Source of the DNA: an uncultured Alphaproteobacteria bacterium | Lineage (GTDB): Bacteria > Pseudomonadota > Alphaproteobacteria > RF32 > CAG-239 | NCBI GenBank assembly: GCA_904501925.1 | Contig: CAJGCO010000013.1 | Span: 1 to 45,700 of the forward strand | DNA length: 45,700 nt | Reading direction: 5' to 3' | In this document: positions 8,686 through 17,070 of the stretch, piece by piece | How the letters are laid out: the number at the start of each line of letters is the position of its first letter | Numbering within the stretch: position 1 is the first letter of the stretch | Notes under the pieces: model-generated | Database searches by the model: none | The model's input: only the letters and a program-made list of their open reading frames with translations | Told to the model about the DNA's origin: nothing | Program-made: the position numbers and the translations under genes

Positions 8686-9225
8686 TTATTCTTTATTGGT
8701 TATATTTTCTTGAGTGTCAGTAGCTTCTTCAACTGGAGCTTCTTCAACTGGTGTTGTTTCAACTGGAGCTTCTTCAACAGTGGTTTCTTCAGCAGGAGCT
8801 TCTTCTGGAGTAGCATCTACTGGAGTTTCTTCGTTGGTAACTTCGTTTGTTGTTTCGGTTTCTTCAGATGTAGGTGTTTGTTCAGCTACAACTTCTTTAG
8901 GTGTTGTAGGTGTTTCTTTATTTTTTTCAATGTCTTTTTTAGCTTTTTCTTTAGCTGCTTGAGCTCTTGTTTTCATTTCATTGTATATTTTTTTGACATT
9001 TCTTTCTAATTTAGCAGCATTTTCTTCTGCTTTTTCAACATATCTATCCTTGTTTTGTTCGATATTTGTTGATAGTTTATTCATTGTTTCAGATAATTTT
9101 TGAGCATTTTTATTTTGATTTTCTTTAACTGAGTTGTTGGCATAATCTTCTAATTTTTTAGCTGTTTTATGTGTTAAATCTAAAACTTTGCTGGTGATTT
9201 TTCCAATATTTTTTTCAAAAGACAT
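8686..9225 (-). CDS. Coiled-coil protein with acidic Pro/Glu/Thr repeat tail
   Basis: 179 residues in two parts. Residues about 1-105 are Lys/Asn/Glu-rich and amphipathic helical (phasin- or apolipoprotein-like in appearance, no family recognised). Residues about 106-179 are a low-complexity acidic tail with repeated EEAPVE, EEAPAEE and VETTPVEEAP units. No signal peptide, so it is probably cytoplasmic or peripherally attached. Minus-strand start at 9225 has a CGGAGAA ribosome-binding sequence about 8 nt upstream. The tail is encoded by near-identical DNA units (about 8715-8830) and could vary in length between strains. Function unknown. Confidence 0.75.
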   Translation of the reverse strand: MSFEKNIGKITSKVLDLTHKTAKKLEDYANNSVKENQNKNAQKLSETMNKLSTNIEQNKDRYVEKAEENAAKLERNVKKIYNEMKTRAQAAKEKAKKDIEKNKETPTTPKEVVAEQTPTSEETETTNEVTNEETPVDATPEEAPAEETTVEEAPVETTPVEEAPVEEATDTQENITNKE

Positions 9226-9397
9226 TTTTTTTCTCCGTAAGTTTAATTTTGCTTTATTTTAATGAAAAAATCTAAATAAAGTATTAAAGATGTGGGGTAA
9301 ACTAATTATTTATTGCGATTAAAGTAAATTTTAAGAACTTGTGAGTTAATGTATAAATATCTTGTAATGAATTATCTTGAGTTGTAGCTTGTGGATT

Positions 9398-10588
9398 ATG
9401 ATGAATACGATGTTTAATTTTAGAAAAATTTATATTTGTTTAGTGACTTTTGCTTTGATGTTTTGTTATGTTTCGTCAGCAAAGGCTATGAATGTTATTC
9501 ATGATATTAGAACAGGTCAACAGGTTGATGGTATTCGTTTAGTTGTTGAGGGTAGCGAAAAGTTTAATTATGATGCTTTTTTATTGGATAATCCGAATCG
9601 CTTAGTTATAGATTTGAAAAATACGACAATTAAAGGAAAACAAGGTATAAGTGCTAATAATTTAGTTGAAGGTTTAAGGATAGGGGAGTTAGCTAACGTT
9701 AAGGGAAAGCGTTTGGTTTTTACGTTAAAATCTAATGCTAATATAAAAAAGAAATTTATTTTAGAGCCTCAAAATGGTCAAAATAATTGGAGATTGGTTA
9801 TTGATTTGAGCTCGGATGGTCGAGTTGTAACATCAAAGAATAATAATAAAGTTAGTAGTACAAGTTCTAATTCAAATAAATCAATTATGAGTAGAAAGAA
9901 GGTTGTTGTTCTTGATCCGGGGCATGGTGGTAAAGATCCTGGAGCGATTGGACGTTCTTTTAAAACTTATGAAAAAAATATTACTTTGGCTATGTCAAAA
10001 GAGTTGAAAAAGGTTTTGGAAAATAGAGGATTTAAGGTGTTTTTAACTCGCTCAACAGATATTTTTATTCCATTGAGAAAAAGAGTTGCTATTGCTAGAG
10101 CTCATCATGCTGATTTATTTATTAGTGTGCATGCTGATAGTACGGTAAATAGAAAGGCTAGAGGTTTTTCTATTTATACATTATCTGAAACAGCATCAGA
10201 TAAAGAGGCTGAGGCTTTGGCAGAAAGAGAAAACAAGGCTGATATTATTGATGGTATGGATTTCTCTGATAATTCGCCTGAGATAAATGATGTTTTGATA
10301 TCGTTATCTCAAAATGATAGTCGTAATAAATCTTCTAAATTTGCGAGTTATGTGGTTGGGGAAATGAAAGGGCGTATTTCGTTGGTTAATAATACTCACA
10401 AATTTGCGGGGTTTGCTGTATTAAAAGCTCCAGATGTTCCTTCTGTTTTATTGGAATTGGGTTATTTATCTAATTATTCGGAAGAGAAGTATTTAAGGAA
10501 TTCTAGTTATCGTAAAAAGATTGCAGATGCTATGGGGGTTGCAGTAAGTAGATATTTTAAGGATCCTGAAGTTGCGGCATCGTTTTAA
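9398..10588 (+). CDS. amiC: N-acetylmuramoyl-L-alanine amidase, AmiC-type (AMIN + Amidase_3)
   Basis: About 396 residues from the ATG at 9398. An upstream in-frame TTG at 9377 would prepend seven residues, but the ATG gives a better signal peptide (FNFRKIYICLVTFALMFCYVSSAKA). An AMIN-like beta domain follows (about 35-130; LVVEGSEKFNYDAFLLDNPNRL), then a Ser/Asn linker and the zinc amidase domain with VLDPGHGGKDPGA (zinc His), KTYEKN (zinc Glu), FISVHAD (zinc His) and LLELGYLSN (catalytic Glu). It cleaves the amide between N-acetylmuramic acid and the stem peptide in the periplasm, normally during septum splitting. The M23 protein at 31282-32727 could be an activator, but that is speculation. 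A bidirectional terminator follows. Confidence 0.93.
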   Translation: MMNTMFNFRKIYICLVTFALMFCYVSSAKAMNVIHDIRTGQQVDGIRLVVEGSEKFNYDAFLLDNPNRLVIDLKNTTIKGKQGISANNLVEGLRIGELANVKGKRLVFTLKSNANIKKKFILEPQNGQNNWRLVIDLSSDGRVVTSKNNNKVSSTSSNSNKSIMSRKKVVVLDPGHGGKDPGAIGRSFKTYEKNITLAMSKELKKVLENRGFKVFLTRSTDIFIPLRKRVAIARAHHADLFISVHADSTVNRKARGFSIYTLSETASDKEAEALAERENKADIIDGMDFSDNSPEINDVLISLSQNDSRNKSSKFASYVVGEMKGRISLVNNTHKFAGFAVLKAPDVPSVLLELGYLSNYSEEKYLRNSSYRKKIADAMGVAVSRYFKDPEVAASF

Positions 10589-10590
10589 TG

Positions 10591-10623
10591 AAAAAAAAAG
10601 CACTCGTTAAAGAGTGCTTTTTT
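10591..10623. terminator. Bidirectional terminator between amidase and convergent gene
   Basis: GCACTC (10600-10605), GTTAAA loop, GAGTGC (10612-10617), extended by A and T runs on both sides, so it can stop transcripts from either strand. Confidence 0.88.
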
Positions 10624-10637
10624 AGGATAAAATGAGT

Positions 10638-11300
10638 TTAACGATTTCTTCTAGGGCCATTTACTAAGTGGTTTATGCCATGAATTACTCTGGCAGCTCC
10701 ATCAACAACATCTACTACATCGTCTACAACGGTATGACCTCCATATCCGTATCCTACACCACAGTTGCTGTAAGTGTGATTATGGTAGTTAGGGCTATAT
10801 ACACCTTGACGATGTTGTTGTTCATATTTGGCCGTATCATATGAAACAGAAGGGTGTTCACGGATACTCTGGTCTCTAGGGATAAAGTGGATTGTTGCTC
10901 TTGAATCGTTTACAAATGGATCTGATGGATCAACATATGCGCCATGAAAAACAGGAGAAACACCTCTGCTAAGTCTTTGATCTTTTATATAGATCTTACC
11001 TTGGTATTCTATTCGTTGAGGTCCTATTGATGAGCGAGATACTCTAGCACTAGTTCTACGTTGTGCTGATGCTACTCTTGATGTAGATGAACCTCGTTGG
11101 GCTAAAAATTCTGGTAAATCATTTACATGTACGGTGACAACTGGGTCTTGTCTGTTATCATCTCTATTTGATGTTTGAGCGTTACCTGTTGTAGGTAATA
11201 TTGATAGTGCGCTAAGGCCAAGGGCACCTACCAAATTTTTTAACTTTTCTTTCCAACGACGTGGTTGTTTAGCTGCTTCTTTTTCTTTAGTATCACTCAT
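10638..11300 (-). CDS. Exported protein of unknown function
   Basis: 220 residues. The start has a strong GAGGAGG ribosome-binding sequence about 5 nt upstream. A long basic n-region (KEKEAAKQPRRWKEKLKN) precedes a short hydrophobic core (LVGALGLSALSILP) ending at TGNAQ, which looks like a signal peptide cleaved after NA. The n-region contains an RR pair, but the rest of the Tat motif is not there. The mature part is Ser/Arg-rich, then His/Tyr/Gly-rich (YHNHTYSNCGVGYGYGGH), with a C-terminal VVDDVVDVVDGA stretch. No family recognised. Confidence 0.7.
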   Translation of the reverse strand: MSDTKEKEAAKQPRRWKEKLKNLVGALGLSALSILPTTGNAQTSNRDDNRQDPVVTVHVNDLPEFLAQRGSSTSRVASAQRRTSARVSRSSIGPQRIEYQGKIYIKDQRLSRGVSPVFHGAYVDPSDPFVNDSRATIHFIPRDQSIREHPSVSYDTAKYEQQHRQGVYSPNYHNHTYSNCGVGYGYGGHTVVDDVVDVVDGAARVIHGINHLVNGPRRNR

Positions 11301-11475
11301 TTTAACCTCCTCTTGTATTATGAATATGATTTATTGTATCATAAAAAAAACATCTGTGCAATATATTTTTTTTATATGATGTTTTTTATTAAAAAAGTGT
11401 TTTTTTTAAATAATTTTAAATGTTTTTGGTGTTAATGTTGCGCATAAAAGCTGAAGTTTAAGTGGAGGAATTTAA

Positions 11476-12246
11476 ATGATGAAAGTTAATTTGAAGAGAG
11501 GGCTTGGGGAGACTTGGGAGATTGAAAAGTGGAGAAAAATATATTTTCTTCAGGCTGTTTTGGTGTGTTTAATTGCAGGAATTGGTTTAGTTCTTGGTGT
11601 TTTCTTTATAAAAAATTTATGGGTTATTTATTTTTTATGTATGTTTGAGTTTTTTGTTGTTTATTTGATGGTTTATGAACTTTATTGTAGTTTACAAGAT
11701 ATGGCTTGTAATATTGTATTAAATAAGGGGAAAAACAGTTTTGGTGATGTTTTGTTTACTTATGATGAAGGCTTAGACAATGATGATTTTGCTGCATTTA
11801 AGAATGTTGGTGAGGCTACTTTTAGAGAATGTGAAAATGGTATTAAAAGTGCTAATTGGTGGATAGTTGAAGAGTGTTTAGGTGAGTATGGAAGTAAAAT
11901 TTTAAAATTTGGAAGAAAAAATGTTTTTGAAGGGCTGTTATTAACATTTAATGAGGTTAGAAATTTTAACGGCGATGCTAAGATAATATTGAAAAATGGA
12001 AAATTTATTTTAGGAATGGGGAGCGATAGCTCGTATGATAATGAGGACTTTAGAGTATTTATGTTGAGAATTATGAAGTTTTTTAAGGCTCGTAGTGCTT
12101 GGTGCGAAATAATAGATGGAAAATTGTATATTGGAATTTTAACTGAAGAGAAGTTATATAGTGATTTTTCATTGATAAGACAAAATAGTAGTGATACATT
12201 GAAGAAAAGAATTGCCAATATTATTGATATAATGGATAAATTTTAG
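11476..12246 (+). CDS. Membrane protein of unknown function, DUF3137-like layout
   Basis: 256 residues. GGAGG at 11464-11468 supports the ATG at 11476 (a second ATG follows directly). Two hydrophobic segments at about residues 24-46 and 50-70 are followed by a ~180-residue soluble domain with alternating beta and helical character. Two N-terminal helices plus a cytosolic domain recall DUF3137 proteins, but I see no diagnostic motif. The stop is 9 nt before the DUF4139 gene, whose ribosome-binding site AGGAGG sits on the stop codon, so the two are co-transcribed. Confidence 0.7.
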   Translation: MMKVNLKRGLGETWEIEKWRKIYFLQAVLVCLIAGIGLVLGVFFIKNLWVIYFLCMFEFFVVYLMVYELYCSLQDMACNIVLNKGKNSFGDVLFTYDEGLDNDDFAAFKNVGEATFRECENGIKSANWWIVEECLGEYGSKILKFGRKNVFEGLLLTFNEVRNFNGDAKIILKNGKFILGMGSDSSYDNEDFRVFMLRIMKFFKARSAWCEIIDGKLYIGILTEEKLYSDFSLIRQNSSDTLKKRIANIIDIMDKF

Positions 12247-12255
12247 GAGGCTATT

Positions 12256-13719
12256 ATGAATATTAGAACGGCTTTTTTAACGGTTTTGGGTTGCAGTATT
12301 GCTTTGAATGGATATGCTCTTGGTCAAGGTAAAGAAATTACAATATATAACCAAGGTATTGCTTTAATTAAAGACGAGTTGAGTAGCAATTTAAAGATTG
12401 GATTAAATGATGTTGTTTTTAATGAGGTTTCTAAAAATATTATTCCTCAATCTATTCTTGTTTATGGGAATGGAATTGAAGTAATTGAACAAAATTTTGG
12501 TATTAATGAGATAAGTTATGCCAATATGTTGAAAGAAAATATTGGTAAAAAAGTAAAAACATTGAGAGTAAATCCTGCTAATGGTAAATATGAATTTGAT
12601 GAAGCAAAGGTTTTAGCAGTAAATGATCAAGGAAAAGCTGTTTTAGAGTTTGGATATGGTGTTCAAACAGGATTTGATGGTGAAGTTATTTTTAATGAAT
12701 TACCTAAGGGGGTAAGTAATACACCTATTTTAAAAACAAAGGTTAAAAGTGATGGTAATGGAAAGAGAAATGTGGGATTGGCTTATTTGTCAACGGGGTT
12801 TTCTTGGGATGCTAATTATGTAGCGAAAATTATAGATGATAAATATTTGAATTTATTAGGTAGAATGTCTATTAACAATAAATCTGGTAGCGACTATAAA
12901 AGAATACGTGTAAACTTGATGGCTGGTGATGTGAATGTTATTAAAGAACAAAGTATTCAACCAAAATTGATGAAAATGACTAATGCTATTGGTTTGGCTA
13001 AAGACGCAGTTATTGATGAGCCTGAAAGTTTAAATGGTAATTATCTGTATAAAATACCTTATGTTACGGATATAAATGATGGTGAAGTTAAGCAAATTTC
13101 TTTTATTAATAGTGAAAAAGTAGAGTATAAAAAAGATAATGAAATTGTTTCTACATTGTATTTATCAACGGTTAAAAATTCTTTTAAGGATGTTAATCCA
13201 ACTATTACGTATAGTTTTAATAATGTTGCAGAAAATGGTTTGGGTGAACCTTTGCCTAAGGGAAAAGTTGGCTTTTATGATAAAGATAAAAGTGGTGATA
13301 TACATTTTATTGGTGAAGATGTTATTACTAATAAGGCTAATGGGCAAGAAATTGTATTAAAAATTGGTAATAATTTTGATGTTTATACGAGTGGTGAATT
13401 TAGTGAAATTCAAAAAATTGGTGAGCGTAAATATAAGAGAAATGCAAATGATACATGTGTGACAGTTGAAGATGCATATATTTTTGGTATTTTGTATAAA
13501 GTTACGAATAGCTCTAAATATGTTCAAAAAATTACTTTAAAACAATATTTTCCAGAAAGTGCTGAAATTATATCAGAGGATATCAAAAGTGTGGTAGATA
13601 ATCAAGGATATAAGATTTGGAATTTTGATGTAAAAGATGGAGAAGAATATAAACTTAATGTTAAAGTTGAGCATAAAATTGAACGTAGAGATTGTTCAAA
13701 CAAAATTTATTTAGATTAA
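12256..13719 (+). CDS. Exported DUF4139-domain protein
   Basis: 487 residues. N-terminal signal peptide (MNIRTAFLTVLGCSIALNGYA). It opens with ITIYNQGIALIKDE, typical of the N-terminal DUF4140-like strand, and carries the DUF4139 hallmark LAYLSTGFSWDANYVAKI followed by SINNKSGSDYKRIRVNLMAGDVN. Family members are beta-rich and secreted or periplasmic, without an agreed biochemical role. AGGAGG lies just ahead of the ATG. It is followed 12 nt later by the M16 peptidase pair. Confidence 0.85.
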   Translation: MNIRTAFLTVLGCSIALNGYALGQGKEITIYNQGIALIKDELSSNLKIGLNDVVFNEVSKNIIPQSILVYGNGIEVIEQNFGINEISYANMLKENIGKKVKTLRVNPANGKYEFDEAKVLAVNDQGKAVLEFGYGVQTGFDGEVIFNELPKGVSNTPILKTKVKSDGNGKRNVGLAYLSTGFSWDANYVAKIIDDKYLNLLGRMSINNKSGSDYKRIRVNLMAGDVNVIKEQSIQPKLMKMTNAIGLAKDAVIDEPESLNGNYLYKIPYVTDINDGEVKQISFINSEKVEYKKDNEIVSTLYLSTVKNSFKDVNPTITYSFNNVAENGLGEPLPKGKVGFYDKDKSGDIHFIGEDVITNKANGQEIVLKIGNNFDVYTSGEFSEIQKIGERKYKRNANDTCVTVEDAYIFGILYKVTNSSKYVQKITLKQYFPESAEIISEDIKSVVDNQGYKIWNFDVKDGEEYKLNVKVEHKIERRDCSNKIYLD

Positions 13720-13731
13720 TGTCTTGCTTAA

Positions 13732-15075
13732 ATGAGGTTGGGTGTGAATTTTAATAAGATTTTTAGTGTTTGTTTGTTATGTTTATTAGCAATTAAAGCA
13801 GAGGCTAAGTTTATTGATGTAAATTCTTTTCAACTTGAAAATGGTTTGAGTGTTTTTGTTGTTGAAAATCATAGAGCTCCAATTGTTGAAAGCAGATTAT
13901 TTTATAAAGCAGGTTCTCTAAATGATATGACAGGAAAAGGGGGAATTGCCCATCTTTTAGAGCATATGATGTTTAGAGGAACTAAAAAAATAAAAGATAA
14001 AGAATTTAATAATATTGTTGAAGAAAATGGTGTAAAAAATAATGCGTATACGACTTTGGATCATACGACGTATTATGAATTTATGGGGATAGATAAATTA
14101 GATTTGATGTTAGCTTTAGAGGCTGATAGAATGAAAAATCTTAAGATTGATGATGAGGCATTTTTGAAAGAAAGAGATGTTGTTTTACAAGAAAGAAAAC
14201 AGCGCTTTGAAACAAATCCTAGTTCTTTATTTTATGAAAATATGAATACTTTATTATGGCAGGATGGTAAAATGGCAAATCCTGTTAGTGGTAGAGAAAA
14301 GGAAATTATTGGTTTAACTAAAGAAGATGCTTATGAATTTTATAGTAGGTATTATGATGTCAGTAATGCTATTTTGGTTTTAGCTGGAGATATAACACTT
14401 AATCAGGCGCAAGAAGTTGTTGGAAAATATTTTGGTAAATTAAAATCAAATGGTTTTGATGTTATTGAAGATAATGAGAGTATAAAAAAAATTAATGCAA
14501 AATTGGAAATGAAATTAAAGGGAATTAATGAGCCTAGGTATGTTAAATATATTAGGTTGGATAAAGGTTTTTTATCTAAACGAGAGATGTTAGCTTTAAG
14601 TATATTAAAGGAATATTTAACAGGTGATGATAGTGCTATTATGTATGATAAATTGGTTTATCAAGATAAGAAGTTTTTGAGTGTTGATGTAGGAGGAAGT
14701 TATTATCCTTTATATGGTGGCCAAATTGGAATTTCTGTTGTTTTGTTAGATAAAAAAATGAAGATTGATGAAATAGAAAAGATAGTTGATGGGGCTTTGG
14801 AGTGGGGATATAAAAATTTAGATGAAAATAAATTAGAAGAAATAAAAAATACTTATTTAAGTGGGGCTATTTATTTGGCAGATAATGTGCAGAATGTTGC
14901 ACAGTTTGTTGGTGGAATGGTTATGGATGGGTATAGCGTTGATGAAATAAAAAATTTTGATGAATTAATAAAAGATATTAGCGTTGATGATGTGAAAAAC
15001 GTGTTTGATAAAATCTTTAGGGGAGAATTGTCTTTTGTTATTGGATATTTGGAAGGGCAAGACAATGAAATTTAA
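13732..15075 (+). CDS. M16 family zinc peptidase, catalytic subunit
   Basis: 447 residues. A signal peptide (IFSVCLLCLLAIKAEA) is followed by an M16B fold with the inverted zinc motif HLLEH (about 74-78) and FRGTKK, then a downstream ALEADRM Glu as third zinc ligand, and NNAYTTLDHTTYYEF. Length matches the one-fold-repeat pair class (PqqL/YmxG-like). It is expected in the periplasm, degrading peptides in a clamshell formed with a partner. The partner gene overlaps its end by 11 nt. No good ribosome-binding sequence precedes the ATG, so coupling to the DUF4139 gene is likely. Confidence 0.92.
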   Translation: MRLGVNFNKIFSVCLLCLLAIKAEAKFIDVNSFQLENGLSVFVVENHRAPIVESRLFYKAGSLNDMTGKGGIAHLLEHMMFRGTKKIKDKEFNNIVEENGVKNNAYTTLDHTTYYEFMGIDKLDLMLALEADRMKNLKIDDEAFLKERDVVLQERKQRFETNPSSLFYENMNTLLWQDGKMANPVSGREKEIIGLTKEDAYEFYSRYYDVSNAILVLAGDITLNQAQEVVGKYFGKLKSNGFDVIEDNESIKKINAKLEMKLKGINEPRYVKYIRLDKGFLSKREMLALSILKEYLTGDDSAIMYDKLVYQDKKFLSVDVGGSYYPLYGGQIGISVVLLDKKMKIDEIEKIVDGALEWGYKNLDENKLEEIKNTYLSGAIYLADNVQNVAQFVGGMVMDGYSVDEIKNFDELIKDISVDDVKNVFDKIFRGELSFVIGYLEGQDNEI

Positions 15076-16456
15076 TAAAAAAAATGGTTTTATTTTGGTT
15101 GTTTTGTTGATTATTGTTTGTTGTCTTGGTGGATATGGATGGTATAAAAAACAAAATAAAATTGATGTAAATTATATTTTGGAGAAAACAAAATTAAAGA
15201 ACGATAAAGCTAGTCTTAAAGTTCAAGAAATTGAGCTTTGGAGTGGAAAAAGTAGTGCTTATTTTATGAAAGATGATAGTGTTGATTTAGTGGCTATTTC
15301 TTTTGGATTTGATAAAAGTGGTTTAGCATATGAAAATAAACGTGGTAGTGCAATTTTAGCTAAAAATGTTTTGTTAGATGGTGCAGGAAAATATGATAGA
15401 AAAAATATAAGAAAAATTATGAAAGAAAAAGGAATAAAAATAGGGGTTGATGTTACAAATGATAGGTTAGGATTTAGTTTTAGTTATGTTAAAAAATTTG
15501 AAAAAGATGCTGTTGATTTGATAAAAAGTATTTTATATGAACCTCATTTGTTAAAAGAAGATATTGAACTTGTAAAACAACAATTAAATGTAGCTAAAAA
15601 TCGTTCAAAAGAAAGTCCAACTTATCAACTATCATTGTTAGTTAAAAAAGAGTTTTATGGTGAGCATGAGTATAGTATGGACACAATACCAGAGAAAGAA
15701 GAGTTAGATAAAATTGAAGACAATGATATAAGGGAATATTTGCGCAATTTTATGGTAAAAGAAAATTTAAAAATTGGTATAGCTGGAAATATTGATGAAA
15801 ATGATGTAAAAGAGATTTTAGAAAACATCTTTGATGATTTAAAAGATAAGGCAGAATATACAAAAGATATTAGGTTTGAAAAAGAATTTAGTTATAAAGA
15901 AAATAGTGTTGATTTTGATTTTTCTAAGCAAAGCTTTGTTTTAATGATGCGTAAAGGTGTAGCAAGATTGGATAAAGATTTTTATCCAATGTATATTGCT
16001 GATTATATTTTTGGTGGTTCAGGTTTAACGTCTCGGTTGAATGTTAGTATTCGGGAGAAGGCTGGATTAACTTATGGGATTTATAGTTATTTTAGTAATA
16101 ATGATGCGATTGATTTGTGGAGTGTTGGATTTTCATCTACACCGGATAATGTTGAGAAAATTATAAAAAAGTTTGATGAAGAGTATAATTTGTTTATTGA
16201 AAACGGGGTTAGTGTTGACGAATTAGATTGGGCTAAAAAATCGTTGTTATCATCATTTAATTTGAGATTTAATAGTTTGGCGAATATGGCTGGAATGTTA
16301 GAACAGATGCAAGTTCAAAAATTGGGTAGAGATTTTTTAGAAAAAAGGCAAGATTTGATTAGAGGTGTTAATATTGAAGAGGTTAATAGAGCACTTAAAA
16401 AATGGAAGAAAGATGGGGGCGAATTCCAGATATTTAGAGTAAATGGTAAAATGTAA
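15065..16456 (+). CDS. M16 family peptidase-like protein, non-catalytic partner, membrane-anchored
   Basis: 463 residues from the ATG at 15065, supported by GGAAGG about 8 nt upstream; an ORF from 15005 is open but has no signal there. The N-terminus is one membrane helix (GFILVVLLIIVCCLGGYGWY). At the place of the zinc motif it reads LAKNVLLDGAGKYD, so HxxEH is absent. The partner-type motif GLTSRLNVSIREKAGLTYGIYSYFS (about 305-330 of the protein) is kept. Catalytic plus inactive M16 subunits form heterodimers in known bacterial pairs. The anchor would hold the pair at the inner membrane. Confidence 0.88.
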   Translation: MKFNKKNGFILVVLLIIVCCLGGYGWYKKQNKIDVNYILEKTKLKNDKASLKVQEIELWSGKSSAYFMKDDSVDLVAISFGFDKSGLAYENKRGSAILAKNVLLDGAGKYDRKNIRKIMKEKGIKIGVDVTNDRLGFSFSYVKKFEKDAVDLIKSILYEPHLLKEDIELVKQQLNVAKNRSKESPTYQLSLLVKKEFYGEHEYSMDTIPEKEELDKIEDNDIREYLRNFMVKENLKIGIAGNIDENDVKEILENIFDDLKDKAEYTKDIRFEKEFSYKENSVDFDFSKQSFVLMMRKGVARLDKDFYPMYIADYIFGGSGLTSRLNVSIREKAGLTYGIYSYFSNNDAIDLWSVGFSSTPDNVEKIIKKFDEEYNLFIENGVSVDELDWAKKSLLSSFNLRFNSLANMAGMLEQMQVQKLGRDFLEKRQDLIRGVNIEEVNRALKKWKKDGGEFQIFRVNGKM

Positions 16457-16486
16457 AAAAAAGAGACCATCAGGTCTCTTTTTTCG
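16455..16486. terminator. Bidirectional terminator after M16 pair
   Basis: AAGAGACC (16461-16468), ATCA loop, GGTCTCTT (16473-16480), with A-run and T-run flanks. Confidence 0.88.
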
Positions 16487-16500
16487 ATGGTTCTTTTGTG

Positions 16501-16920
16501 TTACATTCCAAGTGAATTTGTTTTGCCTATATTTGCTTTTGTTTTGAGTGTTTTAGCTTTTGGTGTTGTGGTTTTATTGTTTTTATTTTCTTCTTTTTTA
16601 GGTGAGAGTTTGTTGCTAACTTCTTCAATATATTTTGAAATTGTATTATTTGGAACGCTAGATACTTTATTATCTTGTTCAATATCAATATTAACTCTTT
16701 TACCTTTATTGTCGGTTGTGTATATGCCTACAGGTTTGTTTTTGTTGTATTCAATACCAAGAACAACTTTATCTTCAATAACAAGTTCTCTTGCAACTAA
16801 TTCTTCTGTTTTACCTAATTTGCTGTATACATGGCGAATTGTTGCAGGGATGTTGTTAACCTTGCAATCAAGTAGTTGAGCATTTTGAATTGGTACATAT
16901 TTTTCCATATTTGCTGACAT
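16501..16920 (-). CDS. Small basic-tailed protein of unknown function
   Basis: 139 residues. The N-terminal ~85 residues look folded (CKVNNIPATIRHVYSKLGKTEELV, then ELVIEDKVVLGIEY), and the rest is a Lys/Asn/Thr-rich tail (KKEENKNNKTTTPKAKTLK). No signal peptide. AGAGGA lies about 8 nt upstream of the minus-strand ATG at 16920. No family recognised. The opposite-strand ORF over the same bases is AT-rich and Ser/Leu-biased, which fits a shadow. Confidence 0.65.
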   Translation of the reverse strand: MSANMEKYVPIQNAQLLDCKVNNIPATIRHVYSKLGKTEELVARELVIEDKVVLGIEYNKNKPVGIYTTDNKGKRVNIDIEQDNKVSSVPNNTISKYIEEVSNKLSPKKEENKNNKTTTPKAKTLKTKANIGKTNSLGM

Positions 16921-17070
16921 ATCTAAAATCCTCTATTGGTTTATTTCTGACTTATAATATCATATTTTTTTACAAATTTAAAGACTAAAATTAAAAAATA
17001 TTTGATTTTTTTTTGTTTTGAGGTATAGGTATTGGTAAGTTTGTATAATATAATAAAATTGAGGTGTAAT

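Noticed and set aside
16487..16879. 130-codon plus-strand ORF opposite the 16501-16920 gene
   Set aside because: Begins in the terminator and is Leu/Ser-rich shadow; the minus-strand gene has a ribosome-binding site and protein-like composition.
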